Positions 6,488 through 13,201 of a stretch of 13,602 nucleotides of DNA are shown here, piece after piece (the first letter of the stretch is position 1; every line of letters starts with the position of its first letter). Under the pieces are notes generated by a model. The model did not search any database, was not told the DNA's origin, and worked only from the letters and a program-made list of their open reading frames with translations. The position numbers were made by a program, and so were the translations under genes. The DNA is from an uncultured Mycoplasma sp. (GTDB taxonomy: Bacteria > Bacillota_I > Bacilli_A > RF39 > UBA660). The stretch covers positions 1 to 13,602 of the forward strand of contig CANDSI010000009.1 in assembly GCA_947388575.1 (NCBI GenBank). The letters run 5' to 3'.

Positions 6488-7192
6488 ATGAAAGAAAATA
6501 AGTTAGAAAATTTAATATGGATTATATTTGCCAGTATTGGGGCAATATTTGTTATAATTGGATTGGTTGTGTTTGGAAATATCTTTAACTATGCAAATAA
6601 AGTAGATACAGTAGGAACTATTACAGAAATATCATCGTATAGAAATACTAATCATAATAGAAATCACGAAGTATATGTTTCATATACTGTTGAAGGAAAA
6701 GAATACGAATCAATATTAAATAGTTATTCTTCTAGTTTTTATGAAGGTAAAGAAATAAAAATATATTATGACAAAGATAACCCAAGCAAAATAGGTGTGA
6801 AATCTTTGGATTTATTATTTTTAATATTTCCTGGAATTGGATTGATTTTTCTAATAATAGGAGGAACTGGAATATTAGTAAAAATTAATAAGAGAAGATT
6901 AGAAAAAAGATTAAAAGAAAATGGAGAATTAATATACGCGAACTATGTCGAAACAGTTTTAAATACTTCATACCGAGTAAATGGAAAATGCCCATATAAT
7001 ATTATTTGTGAATGGAACAATCCATTAGATAATAATAAGTATATATTTAAAAGTAAAAATATTTGGATAAATCCAGAAAACATAATAGAAGAAAAAAATA
7101 TAAAGCAATTTCCTGTATATATTGACAATAATAAAAAGAAATATACCATTGATATAGAGTCTTTGACAAAAAATATAGTAGATTTAAGATAG
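6488..7192 (+). CDS. DUF3592-like membrane protein, 234 aa
   Basis: I chose ATG 6488, because the AGGGGAG site (6471-6477) is ten bases upstream; the TTG at 6479 would touch that site. Two membrane helices are visible: residues 9-30 and 108-131. Between them, residues 41-105 match the DUF3592 pattern (TVGTITEI, then VSYTVEGKEYES, then GKEIKIYYDKDNPSK). After the second helix a soluble region (145-222) repeats part of that style (YRVNGKCPYNIICEW and FPVYIDNNKKKYTID). DUF3592 proteins have no settled function. The gene has its own promoter and terminator, so it looks like a separately expressed cargo gene set between mobilization and recombination modules. A surface role such as entry exclusion is possible but only a guess. 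Confidence 0.8.
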   Translation: MKENKLENLIWIIFASIGAIFVIIGLVVFGNIFNYANKVDTVGTITEISSYRNTNHNRNHEVYVSYTVEGKEYESILNSYSSSFYEGKEIKIYYDKDNPSKIGVKSLDLLFLIFPGIGLIFLIIGGTGILVKINKRRLEKRLKENGELIYANYVETVLNTSYRVNGKCPYNIICEWNNPLDNNKYIFKSKNIWINPENIIEEKNIKQFPVYIDNNKKKYTIDIESLTKNIVDLR

Positions 7193-7219
7193 GAAAGTAA
7201 AATACAAATTACAATTTGC

Positions 7220-7239
7220 AGAGCAAAAATGCTCTTTTT
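7220..7239 (+). terminator. Terminator after the DUF3592 gene
   Basis: AGAGCA (7220-7225) and TGCTCT (7230-7235) form a 6-bp stem with an AAAA loop, followed by a T-rich tail (7235-7239). It is short, but the position between a stop codon and a fresh AAGGGGG ribosome binding site supports the call. Confidence 0.55.
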
Positions 7240-7260
7240 ATTTGGAAGAAAGGGGGACAG

Positions 7261-7482
7261 ATGAAAAAAAGAATATCAGATGAAGATGAAGTAAAACTAT
7301 ATCATATAGTGTGTGATATATCAAAAATATGTAAAAACTATTTTTATGAAAGAAAATATTTACCAAGTGATTGTTGGTGTGTTGATGATGTAGTTAATGA
7401 AATAGCATTATCTTCAAAAAGGCTAAAAAATAAATATAAAGAAATAAGAGAACAAACTACTGATACAAAAGAAGAAATTTAA
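7261..7482 (+). CDS. Hypothetical protein, 73 aa
   Basis: ATG 7261 follows a strong GAAAGGGGG site; the in-frame TTG at 7216 lies in the preceding terminator hairpin and is rejected. The protein is soluble and mixed-charge, with four Cys (DCWC at about residues 37-40 and C18, C24). They are not spaced as an obvious zinc site. Much of it is helical (VDDVVNEIALSSKRLKNKY). It lies just before the recombinase gene, the position often taken by small excisionases or repressors, but it has no clear HTH and I do not assign that role. Confidence 0.65.
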   Translation: MKKRISDEDEVKLYHIVCDISKICKNYFYERKYLPSDCWCVDDVVNEIALSSKRLKNKYKEIREQTTDTKEEI

Positions 7483-7539
7483 AGTTTAAAATATTTCAAT
7501 CAATAGTTTTTTATAGGTAAAAATTAGGAAGGAGGTGTG

Positions 7540-8391
7540 ATGCAACAAGAAAACAATAAATTTTTAAATATGTTTTTGGCTTCTAAAGATATAGAAGGTT
7601 GTTCCAGCAGAACACTTAAGTATTATCAAGATATTTTATCAAAATTTATTGAATATATAGATAAGTCAATAAAAGATATTACAACTGATGATATAAGAAT
7701 ATATTTTTCATTTTATAAAGAAAATAGTACTTGTAATGCTGTTACTATGGATAATATTAGACGAGTGTTTTCTAGTTTCTTTGCATGGTTAGAAGATGAA
7801 GATTATATTTTAAAAAGCCCAGTTAGAAGAATACATAGAGTTAAAACTGCAACAGTAGTGAAAGAAACTTTAACAGATGAAAATATTGAAAAGTTAAGGG
7901 ATGGTTGTCTTCATATTAGAGAACTTGTGATAATAGAATTATTAATTTCTACTGGGATTAGAATAGGTGAATTAGTAAATTTAAATATAACTGATATTGA
8001 TTTTGAAGATAGATCCTGTATTGTATTAGGTAAAGGTAATAAACAAAGAGAAGTATATTTTGATGCAAGAACAAAAATTCATTTAAAACAATATTTAAAT
8101 ACAAGAACTGATAATGAAGAAGCACTTTTCGTTTCTAAAATAAAACCATATCATAGAATGACTATATCAGCTATTGAATCTATTATAAGAAATCTAGGTA
8201 AAAATATGAATATAAAAAAAGTACATCCACATAAGTTTAGAAGAACGATGGCAACTATGGCTATAGATAAAGGTATGCCTATTGAACAAGTACAAAAATT
8301 ATTAGGACACACTAAGATTGATACAACTATGCACTATGCAATGGTTAATCAAGCTAATGTGAAGTTTTCTCATAGAAAGTATATGAGTTAA
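7540..8391 (+). CDS. Tyrosine recombinase / integrase (XerC/D-like), 283 aa
   Basis: This is a complete site-specific tyrosine recombinase. ATG 7540 follows AAGGAGG (7529-7535); the GTG at 7537 is too close to that site. Residues 5-90 form the SAM-like core-binding domain (SRTLKYYQDILSKFIEYI). The catalytic domain contains all expected residues: R141 (TGIRIGEL), K165 (GKGNKQR), H231-K-F-R234, H257 (LLGHTKI) and the nucleophile Y266 (MHYAMVN). The length matches Xer-type enzymes, with no extra arm-binding domain at the N-terminus. It could integrate the element or resolve multimers. No int-adjacent attachment site can be proved from one window. It is followed after 13 bases by a conserved small gene and is probably co-transcribed with it. 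Confidence 0.93.
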   Translation: MQQENNKFLNMFLASKDIEGCSSRTLKYYQDILSKFIEYIDKSIKDITTDDIRIYFSFYKENSTCNAVTMDNIRRVFSSFFAWLEDEDYILKSPVRRIHRVKTATVVKETLTDENIEKLRDGCLHIRELVIIELLISTGIRIGELVNLNITDIDFEDRSCIVLGKGNKQREVYFDARTKIHLKQYLNTRTDNEEALFVSKIKPYHRMTISAIESIIRNLGKNMNIKKVHPHKFRRTMATMAIDKGMPIEQVQKLLGHTKIDTTMHYAMVNQANVKFSHRKYMS

Positions 8392-8404
8392 AAAGGGGGA
8401 ATAA

Positions 8405-8725
8405 ATGAATATAAAAAATTGGAATATCGAAGAAATGACAGGATATAAACCAATTACTACCTTTTATCAAGATTTCAGTATTGCTGATAATTTTGGAATA
8501 AATGCCATTAAAGATACTTTTAAAAGAGCCTTTAATGAATGGAAAGATGATTATAAATTCTTAACAGAGTTAGTAATGGTATTAAACTGGAAAATCTTTG
8601 AACATTATGAAAGTAATGAATCAGTAGCAAGAGTATATGATTTATTATGGAAACAAGCTGATGAATATGCTATGGAAAATTTAAAAGATGAAGAGGCAAA
8701 ATATTATTATGAAATAACAGATTAG
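8405..8725 (+). CDS. Conserved hypothetical mobile-element protein, 106 aa
   Basis: The start has a strong AAAAAGGGGG site (8390-8399). The protein is acidic, mostly helical and rich in aromatic residues (GYKPITTFYQDFSIADNFG, then LTELVMVLNWKIFEHYE). I recall near-identical proteins in many Firmicutes integrative and plasmid elements, usually close to accessory clusters like the one downstream, but no function is known to me. It has no membrane helix or catalytic motif. It closes the recombinase unit; a strong promoter starts 14 bases after its stop. Its ribosome binding site is exactly complementary over ten bases to a C/U tract in the downstream leader (8821-8830). Confidence 0.8.
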   Translation: MNIKNWNIEEMTGYKPITTFYQDFSIADNFGINAIKDTFKRAFNEWKDDYKFLTELVMVLNWKIFEHYESNESVARVYDLLWKQADEYAMENLKDEEAKYYYEITD

Positions 8726-8739
8726 TTTTAAAAATAATA

Positions 8740-8767
8740 TTGAAATATAAATGAAAGTAAGTATAAT
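8740..8767 (+). promoter_or_regulatory. Near-consensus promoter for the leader RNA / accessory operon
   Basis: TTGAAA (8740-8745) and a perfect TATAAT (8762-8767) are separated by 16 bases. Transcription would start near 8774, about 170 bases before the first small gene at 8945. An interrupted palindrome (AATAAGTG 8765-8772 with CACTTATT 8782-8789) overlaps the -10 and the start, and could be an operator. Confidence 0.75.
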
Positions 8768-8773
8768 AAGTGT

Positions 8774-8872
8774 AACCAATTCACTTATTGGCGAATTGGT
8801 GCTAGTATCACACTAGTCAACCCCTTTTTATTCTTTTTAAAGTGTTACTGAATATCGGTAGCACTTTATTTT
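8774..8872 (+). ncRNA. Structured leader or ~100-nt small RNA
   Basis: Downstream of the promoter lies a 5' stem of ACCAATTC (8775-8782) with GAATTGGT (8793-8800). A second stem of CTAGT (8802-8806) with ACTAG (8812-8816) follows, then an unpaired CAACCCC plus T-rich tract (8818-8838), then a terminator. It has no open frame of note. The first stem competes with an alternative pairing (8765-8772 with 8782-8789, and CCAAT 8776-8780 with ATTGG 8787-8791). It may be an attenuator for the operon at 8945 onward, or a free small RNA. No known RNA family is recognised. Confidence 0.5.
8839..8872 (+). terminator. Rho-independent terminator in the leader
   Basis: AAAGTGTTAC (8839-8848) pairs with GTAGCACTTT (8858-8867) over ten bases with one G-U pair and a 9-base loop, followed by ATTTT. 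It would stop most transcripts from the 8740 promoter at about 100 nt unless antiterminated. Confidence 0.65.
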
Positions 8873-8897
8873 GATTAAGGGGTAATTATTAGATATG

Positions 8898-8921
8898 GAT
8901 CAATCTCATGATTGATCTTTT
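8898..8921 (+). promoter_or_regulatory. Second leader hairpin with T-tract
   Basis: GATCAAT (8898-8904) and ATTGATC (8911-8917) form a 7-bp stem with a 6-base loop, followed by TTTT. It covers nearly all of a six-codon frame (ATG at 8895, TGA at 8913-8915), so it might be a leader-peptide attenuator or simply a second weak terminator. Confidence 0.4.
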
Positions 8922-8944
8922 ATTATGGAATTTAAAGAGGATAT

Positions 8945-9070
8945 ATGAAAAGAAAAATATTATGGAAATGGCAATTATTTTGGGGTAATTGCTATCAAAT
9001 ATATGATAAAGAACAAAAGCCAATAAAAAGAATTTTAATTTACCATAAGAAGATTTTTTTATTGGATTAA
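8945..9070 (+). CDS. Small basic protein, 41 aa
   Basis: ATG 8945 follows AAAGAGG (8934-8940). The frame encodes 41 residues beginning MKRKILWKWQLFWGNCYQIY and ends TAA at 9068-9070, 16 bases before the next start. It is Lys/Arg- and Trp-rich, with a short hydrophobic end (KKIFLLD). No family is recognised. The good ribosome binding site and its fit in the gap between leader and operon favour a real gene, but at this size chance cannot be excluded. Confidence 0.45.
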   Translation: MKRKILWKWQLFWGNCYQIYDKEQKPIKRILIYHKKIFLLD

Positions 9071-9086
9071 TGAAAGGGAGGATAAG

Positions 9087-9473
9087 ATGCTAAAAACATT
9101 TACAGATCATGATTATTATTGTGAAGTTTGGGAAGGAAATAGAACATCAGAATATGATAGTTGGGAAGATTTTAAATTACATGAAGGATTAGATTATGAT
9201 TTAAATTATAATCTAATGTTTCGTTATGACTTAGATCATGGATTAGATGACGACGGAGAAGAAACAAATGAAATGGTGTTATATCTTCATCATGCTTTAC
9301 AAAGACATGGATATGAACAATGGCATGCGGTAATTCACAACATAAGTGAAAATGATTTAGAAGAAATAAATGAATTTTTGAATAAATGTTGGAATCATTT
9401 AAGTAAACAATGGAAAGAGATAAATAACTTAGAATTTGAAAAAGATAATGATGGAACAGAAAATGTTATTTAA
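9087..9473 (+). CDS. Highly acidic conserved hypothetical protein, 128 aa
   Basis: An AAGGGAGG site precedes the start. I count 31 Asp/Glu against 9 Lys/Arg, so the protein is strongly negative. The N-terminal half has a pattern I recall from uncharacterised Firmicutes mobile-element proteins: YYCEVWEGN, WEDFKLHEG, then NLMFRYDLDHG. Residues 75-118 are helical (LHHALQRHGYEQW, then NDLEEINEFLNKCW). It has no membrane segment or zinc motif. Strong acidity and a place in an accessory operon would fit a DNA-mimic anti-restriction role, but nothing here proves it. It is the first sizeable gene after the structured leader. Confidence 0.8.
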   Translation: MLKTFTDHDYYCEVWEGNRTSEYDSWEDFKLHEGLDYDLNYNLMFRYDLDHGLDDDGEETNEMVLYLHHALQRHGYEQWHAVIHNISENDLEEINEFLNKCWNHLSKQWKEINNLEFEKDNDGTENVI

Positions 9474-9495
9474 TTAAGTTAAAAAGGGGGATTTA

Positions 9496-10689
9496 GTGAG
9501 TTTAAAAGAAAAATTACAAAAGTTTTCAGAATTATGTGGAGATTGGGATTATAGAAATATTGATATGACTGATTCTCATATACAAAGAATAGATATAGAA
9601 AAAGATGATATATCAATTTCTTGTGAACTATTTTCAACTGAAAGAGATGATTATGTTAGTTGTGATGGTGGCACTTTTAAAGATAAATCGTTGATAAGTA
9701 AATTTAAAAAACTAAATTTAAATAAACAAGAAGATGTATTAGATTTTATATCTTCTTTAAATAATTTAGTAGATTGGAATAAGGTTGATAATGATTTAAA
9801 TAAAGAAATCGAAATAGAAAGAAAAAATATAGATTCTGTAGTTGATTCTGATGTTTTGGTAGAAGATGATTACGATGATATGGAAGCAAAAATTGTTCCC
9901 TGTAAGAAATTAGGAGAAGGGTGGTTTTGGCATAAGTATAATGATGGATCAGGCCATTTACAATCACCAGAAGGTAAAGAATATATGTCTTATGATTTAT
10001 GTACTAATGAGTATATGGTTGATAGAAATTCTAAAGATTATGATTTATTTCCATTATCTTATTATTATGTAGATGGTGTAGATCCATCAAAATTTGACGC
10101 TTTTGATTTTATGGAACAAGAGATGATTGATGTTATATTACCTAGAGAAAAAGAAACAGCTAAATTATTAGATAGTAATATTAAGATTTTAGGAACATGG
10201 TTAACTGATTATGATGATATGCGTTGTAATGCAATTATTATTCAAGATAATAAGGAAGTTGCTAATATAATTGCAAGTTATGATGAATGCGATTTAAGAC
10301 ATTCAATTGGAAATAAAGATTCTGAAATGAATGGAGAATTTATTAAAAGGGCTTTTCAAACCTTAATATACGATGAGATAAAAGAGTATTTGAAATTACC
10401 TAAAATTTCTAATTGTTCAAAATTATTGCAGGATATATACGATGCTGTATGTGAATCGGATGCTACGATGTGTCATATTTCAGATGAAGATTGGAATGAT
10501 TATTATATTGATAATTATTCAGAAGAAGATATAGAGGTCTTAAAAGAAGAAATTAAAAAGTATGGATTGGATGAAATTATAGGAATTAATGATGGAGAAT
10601 ACAAAATAGTCGGTTATGGTGATTTGGAAACAAGATTTAATGATGATAGAAGGTTAGAACTAAACAATGAATGTGATCTTGTTATATGA
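9496..10689 (+). CDS. Acidic multi-domain hypothetical protein, 397 aa, GTG start
   Basis: The start is GTG 9496 with an AAAAAGGGGG site (9481-9490) five bases away. Three parts are visible. Residues 1-100 form an acidic alpha/beta region. Residues 140-185 contain a distinct module with GEGWFWHKYNDGSGHL, SPEGKEYMSYDL and TNEY, rich in aromatics and Gly, which looks like a small beta domain shared with other mobile-element proteins as I remember them. The C-terminal 220-390 is an acidic helical region with DEDWNDYYIDNYSEED. No enzymatic motif is seen. It lies 22 bases after the previous gene and 12 before the next, in one operon. Its ribosome binding site is complementary to the leader C/U tract. 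Confidence 0.8.
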   Translation: MSLKEKLQKFSELCGDWDYRNIDMTDSHIQRIDIEKDDISISCELFSTERDDYVSCDGGTFKDKSLISKFKKLNLNKQEDVLDFISSLNNLVDWNKVDNDLNKEIEIERKNIDSVVDSDVLVEDDYDDMEAKIVPCKKLGEGWFWHKYNDGSGHLQSPEGKEYMSYDLCTNEYMVDRNSKDYDLFPLSYYYVDGVDPSKFDAFDFMEQEMIDVILPREKETAKLLDSNIKILGTWLTDYDDMRCNAIIIQDNKEVANIIASYDECDLRHSIGNKDSEMNGEFIKRAFQTLIYDEIKEYLKLPKISNCSKLLQDIYDAVCESDATMCHISDEDWNDYYIDNYSEEDIEVLKEEIKKYGLDEIIGINDGEYKIVGYGDLETRFNDDRRLELNNECDLVI

Positions 10690-10701
10690 TGAAAGGAAGT
10701 T

Positions 10702-11112
10702 ATGGGAAAATTAGCAGTTTATGAAAGTTGGAAAGATAATAGAACTTTTACAAAAAATCAAATAAAAGATATTTATGGGATTGATGAAGATTTCGATTAT
10801 TATTGCGATTATATAAAAAGTAGAATATCTATTGATAATAGAACTGAATTAAGTAAATTAAAAAATGAAATTGAAAATAAGAATATATCTAAAGTGATTA
10901 TTAGATCTCAAAATCATATTTCAAGAGATATGGGTATAATGTTGGATTTTATGGAGTTTGTAAGCAATAACAATTGTGAAGTCATAGATACTAGTGGATT
11001 TAATCATACTAATTTTTATAAGTTTCATAAAGAAGCTATTATTGAGACTATTAAGGAGAATCAAGCAATACAAGATAATAGAGAGAATAATTTAGAAGGA
11101 GTTTCACTATGA
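10702..11112 (+). CDS. Resolvase-fold protein with degenerate active site, 136 aa
   Basis: Residues 47-77 align without gaps to the core of serine recombinases. R47-T-E-L matches the RPGL box, NISKVIIRSQ matches the core strand, and H72-I-S-R75-D matches the DRLSRD signature, followed by a helix (MGIMLDFMEFVS) and NCEVIDT. The first strand (KLAVYESWK) stands where the YxRxS catalytic motif should be, but reads Y7-E-S-W-K, so the essential Arg and Ser are not in place, and the DR arginine is His72. There is no C-terminal DNA-binding domain. It may be a catalytically dead regulatory or structural relative. The homology is my own by-eye alignment. AAAGGAAG precedes the start, and its end overlaps the next gene by four bases. 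Confidence 0.65.
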   Translation: MGKLAVYESWKDNRTFTKNQIKDIYGIDEDFDYYCDYIKSRISIDNRTELSKLKNEIENKNISKVIIRSQNHISRDMGIMLDFMEFVSNNNCEVIDTSGFNHTNFYKFHKEAIIETIKENQAIQDNRENNLEGVSL

Positions 11113-12077
11113 TATATCCATTACATGAAATTGATTTAAAAGAGGTTAGAAAAAATTATGATTTAGGTGATTTATGTTTACTAGAATATCTTAAAGACTA
11201 TATTTCAGATGATTTAGATGAATTATATAAAGACATTATGAATTACAATGAAATATATGCGAATAACTGGACTATTAAAGATTTATTCAAAATGGGAAAA
11301 AAAGATGCTTATTGGACTAATCGAGCTAATTCATTTATAAAGAAATATAATGTTCCAGAAAAAGATTATGACAATTTTGATGATTACTTTTCTAAATATA
11401 TGGAATTAAGAAATGAATTATTTGATGAACTAGGAATAGATTGTTATTTAGAAGGTGATATTTCAATTGATAAGATTCCATCTACTGGATTTCTTGAAGG
11501 TGATATTATTACTACTCCTAAAGAGATGAATGATGAAGATTCTTATACAGTTGCTAGAGTAATGAATTTTGGTAATTCAGTAGAACTACATTATTCAGAA
11601 GGACAAGCAACAATCGAGTATGGTTATAAAATTACTCATAGTTATTGGGAAAGTGTAATAGAAGAAATTGATTGGTTTAATAAAGATATGAGTGAAGATT
11701 TGATAAGTGAAAAATTATTTAATCTTTTTGAAGAATATTTTGGAATACTAGATGAGAAGAAAGAGGCTATATTAAAAGTATCAAAAGATTATGATGTAGA
11801 TTTTAGTACTAAACTTCCATTTGAATACTTTGATGCTGACAATGGCAATTATAATATGTCTAGTTTTACTGATTATTATAATGACATATTTAAAAAGTTA
11901 GATATCAGTTTTGATAGTATGCTTACTAAAGAAAAATCAGATGGGAAATATGAACTTATATTAGATGATAATATTTTGGATCTTAGTGCATGGGATTCAT
12001 TAGAAAATGTAATTGATAATGTTGATAGTGCAATAGAATTTCATAGAAATAAAGATAAGGGATTGGAGGAGAAATGA
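11109..12077 (+). CDS. Acidic hypothetical protein, 322 aa
   Basis: The start overlaps the previous stop (ATGA) and has AAGGAG at 11096-11101. The protein is acidic and Asp/Tyr-rich with no membrane helices. Residues 1-110 are helical (LLEYLKDYISDDLDELYKDI). Residues 118-175 appear beta-rich with repeated LEGDI segments (CYLEGDISIDKI and GFLEGDIITTP, 17 residues apart), a possible short internal repeat. Residues 180-320 are again helical with DWFNKDMSEDLISEKLF. No known domain is recognised. Coupling on both sides (four-base overlaps) suggests made-to-ratio products with its neighbours. It most likely serves the same unknown accessory function as the rest of this operon. Confidence 0.8.
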   Translation: MIYPLHEIDLKEVRKNYDLGDLCLLEYLKDYISDDLDELYKDIMNYNEIYANNWTIKDLFKMGKKDAYWTNRANSFIKKYNVPEKDYDNFDDYFSKYMELRNELFDELGIDCYLEGDISIDKIPSTGFLEGDIITTPKEMNDEDSYTVARVMNFGNSVELHYSEGQATIEYGYKITHSYWESVIEEIDWFNKDMSEDLISEKLFNLFEEYFGILDEKKEAILKVSKDYDVDFSTKLPFEYFDADNGNYNMSSFTDYYNDIFKKLDISFDSMLTKEKSDGKYELILDDNILDLSAWDSLENVIDNVDSAIEFHRNKDKGLEEK

Positions 12078-12334
12078 TAGAAATAGAAATAAATAATAAT
12101 GGAACACTTAGAGTAGGTCAAACAGAAGCCGATAAAATAAGAAATGGTGTTGCAGTGGAACATATTGATGATAAAGGTGAAGTTTATAGAAGAGATTTTA
12201 TTGGAGAAGGTGTCTTCGTAATGCTTATGAATTATTATTGCTATGTAGTAGATAATGATTATAAGGATGATTTTATAAATCCTAATGGATTAAATGAAGA
12301 TAGAGAAAAAGATGATAGTTATGAGGTAATGTAG
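12074..12334 (+). CDS. Hypothetical protein, 86 aa
   Basis: The gene is coupled by ATGA overlap and has GGAGGAG just upstream. It is a small, acidic, beta-rich protein (MIEIEINNNGTLRVGQ, then VEHIDDKGEVYRRDFIGEG) followed by a helix (VFVMLMNYYCYVVDNDYKDDF) and a flexible charged tail. The helix is hydrophobic but interrupted by Asn, Tyr and Asp, so I read it as a buried helix and not a membrane anchor. The family is not named; similar NYY.Y...N..KDDFINP segments seem common in Firmicutes element proteins, but that is recollection. Confidence 0.75.
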   Translation: MIEIEINNNGTLRVGQTEADKIRNGVAVEHIDDKGEVYRRDFIGEGVFVMLMNYYCYVVDNDYKDDFINPNGLNEDREKDDSYEVM

Positions 12335-12336
12335 TT

Positions 12337-12915
12337 ATGAGTATGATGATATTAGATAAAAAAACAAGTGATTTATCTATGAATGATTATGAAACTATGA
12401 GAGAAGCAAAAGTCTCTTATAATTATATCAATGATATTTTAGAAAATTCAGAAGTTAGAATGGATAGTGAAACAGCAAAAGAATTAGAAAATTCTCTTGA
12501 AATTTTAGGATATATTTATAGTGCTGCACATTCTTGTTTAGAATCGCCAGATAGAGAACATCAATTACTAACTGATGCTTGTTGTAAGAATTGTAATAAT
12601 AACCTATTTATAAGTGAAAATATCGAATATTCTTATCAATGTCTTGATTGTGATGAGAACTTTTATGACTTTGAGACTAATGGAGATAATGTTTGGTATG
12701 ATGATAAAACGAAAGAACATTTGCCATTATCTAATTCATTTAATATTAATGTAGAGTATGATAAGAATGAAAAAACAGTGTGGATAGGTTCAGAAGATGG
12801 ATCAGGTGCAACATACCATTGTAAAAATGCTGATGATTTTGCAAAAAATATGGAATTTTATTGTAATAACTATTTATCTTATGATGAAGAATTGGAGGTG
12901 GAAAATGAAAAGTAA
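12337..12915 (+). CDS. Zinc-ribbon protein, 192 aa
   Basis: The start is ATG 12337, two bases after the previous stop, with GAGGT about ten bases upstream; ATGs at 12343 and 12346 are alternatives. Residues 15-78 form an acidic helical domain. A zinc ribbon follows with C83-x2-C86 (CKNC) and C102-x2-C105 (CLDC), the knuckles 15 residues apart, as in small treble-clef or rubredoxin-like ribbons. The C-terminal part (128-185) is beta-strand rich (FNINVEYDKNEKTVWIGSEDGSG). A zinc ribbon suggests contact with nucleic acid or protein; no catalytic residues are visible. Its end overlaps the next gene by 11 bases. Confidence 0.8.
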   Translation: MSMMILDKKTSDLSMNDYETMREAKVSYNYINDILENSEVRMDSETAKELENSLEILGYIYSAAHSCLESPDREHQLLTDACCKNCNNNLFISENIEYSYQCLDCDENFYDFETNGDNVWYDDKTKEHLPLSNSFNINVEYDKNEKTVWIGSEDGSGATYHCKNADDFAKNMEFYCNNYLSYDEELEVENEK

Positions 12916-13201
12916 TTATAAAGTTTTTTTAGATGAAAATAAAGAGATATTAGAATACATAAAAGATAATGACTTAATGGATTTGATTGAAGAGGCGGAT
13001 TCTACAGCTAAAGAATATGCTAATGCAGAAGGTCCTCAATTTTTACACTCTTATCGTTATTCACAAGTTTATGATATTTTAAATTGTGATAATAGAGGAA
13101 CAAAAGCAATTGCAATTACTAAACTTCTTGAAAACTCTTATGATAAAAATATTAGTGAATTAGTAAATGATTCTTTTGATAGTACAATGGAGATGATGTA
13201 A
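12905..13201 (+). CDS. Hypothetical helical protein, 98 aa
   Basis: ATG 12905 is chosen because GGAGGTGG lies just upstream (about 12894-12901). The longer frame back to 12797 would overlap the zinc-ribbon gene by over 100 bases and has no site. The protein is acidic and helical (ENKEILEYIKDNDLMDLIEEADSTAKEY), with a possible second helical hairpin (TKAIAITKLLENSYDKNISELV). No domain is recognised. The stop TAA shares its last base with the next ATG, so translation is coupled. Confidence 0.75.
   Translation: MKSNYKVFLDENKEILEYIKDNDLMDLIEEADSTAKEYANAEGPQFLHSYRYSQVYDILNCDNRGTKAIAITKLLENSYDKNISELVNDSFDSTMEMM

Noticed and set aside
7216..7260. TTG 7216 as start of the 7261 gene
   Set aside because: It lies in the terminator hairpin and lacks a ribosome binding site, while ATG 7261 has GAAAGGGGG.
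7261..7482. Excisionase next to the integrase
   Set aside because: Small size and position fit, but no winged-helix or HTH pattern is visible and the four Cys are not spaced as in a known family.
9087..9473. Naming the acidic protein ArdA
   Set aside because: It is acidic like ArdA, but the recognisable ArdA sequence pattern is not present; acidity alone is not enough.
12797..12904. N-terminal extension of the 12905 gene
   Set aside because: It is an out-of-frame reading of the zinc-ribbon gene; GGAGGTGG supports ATG 12905.
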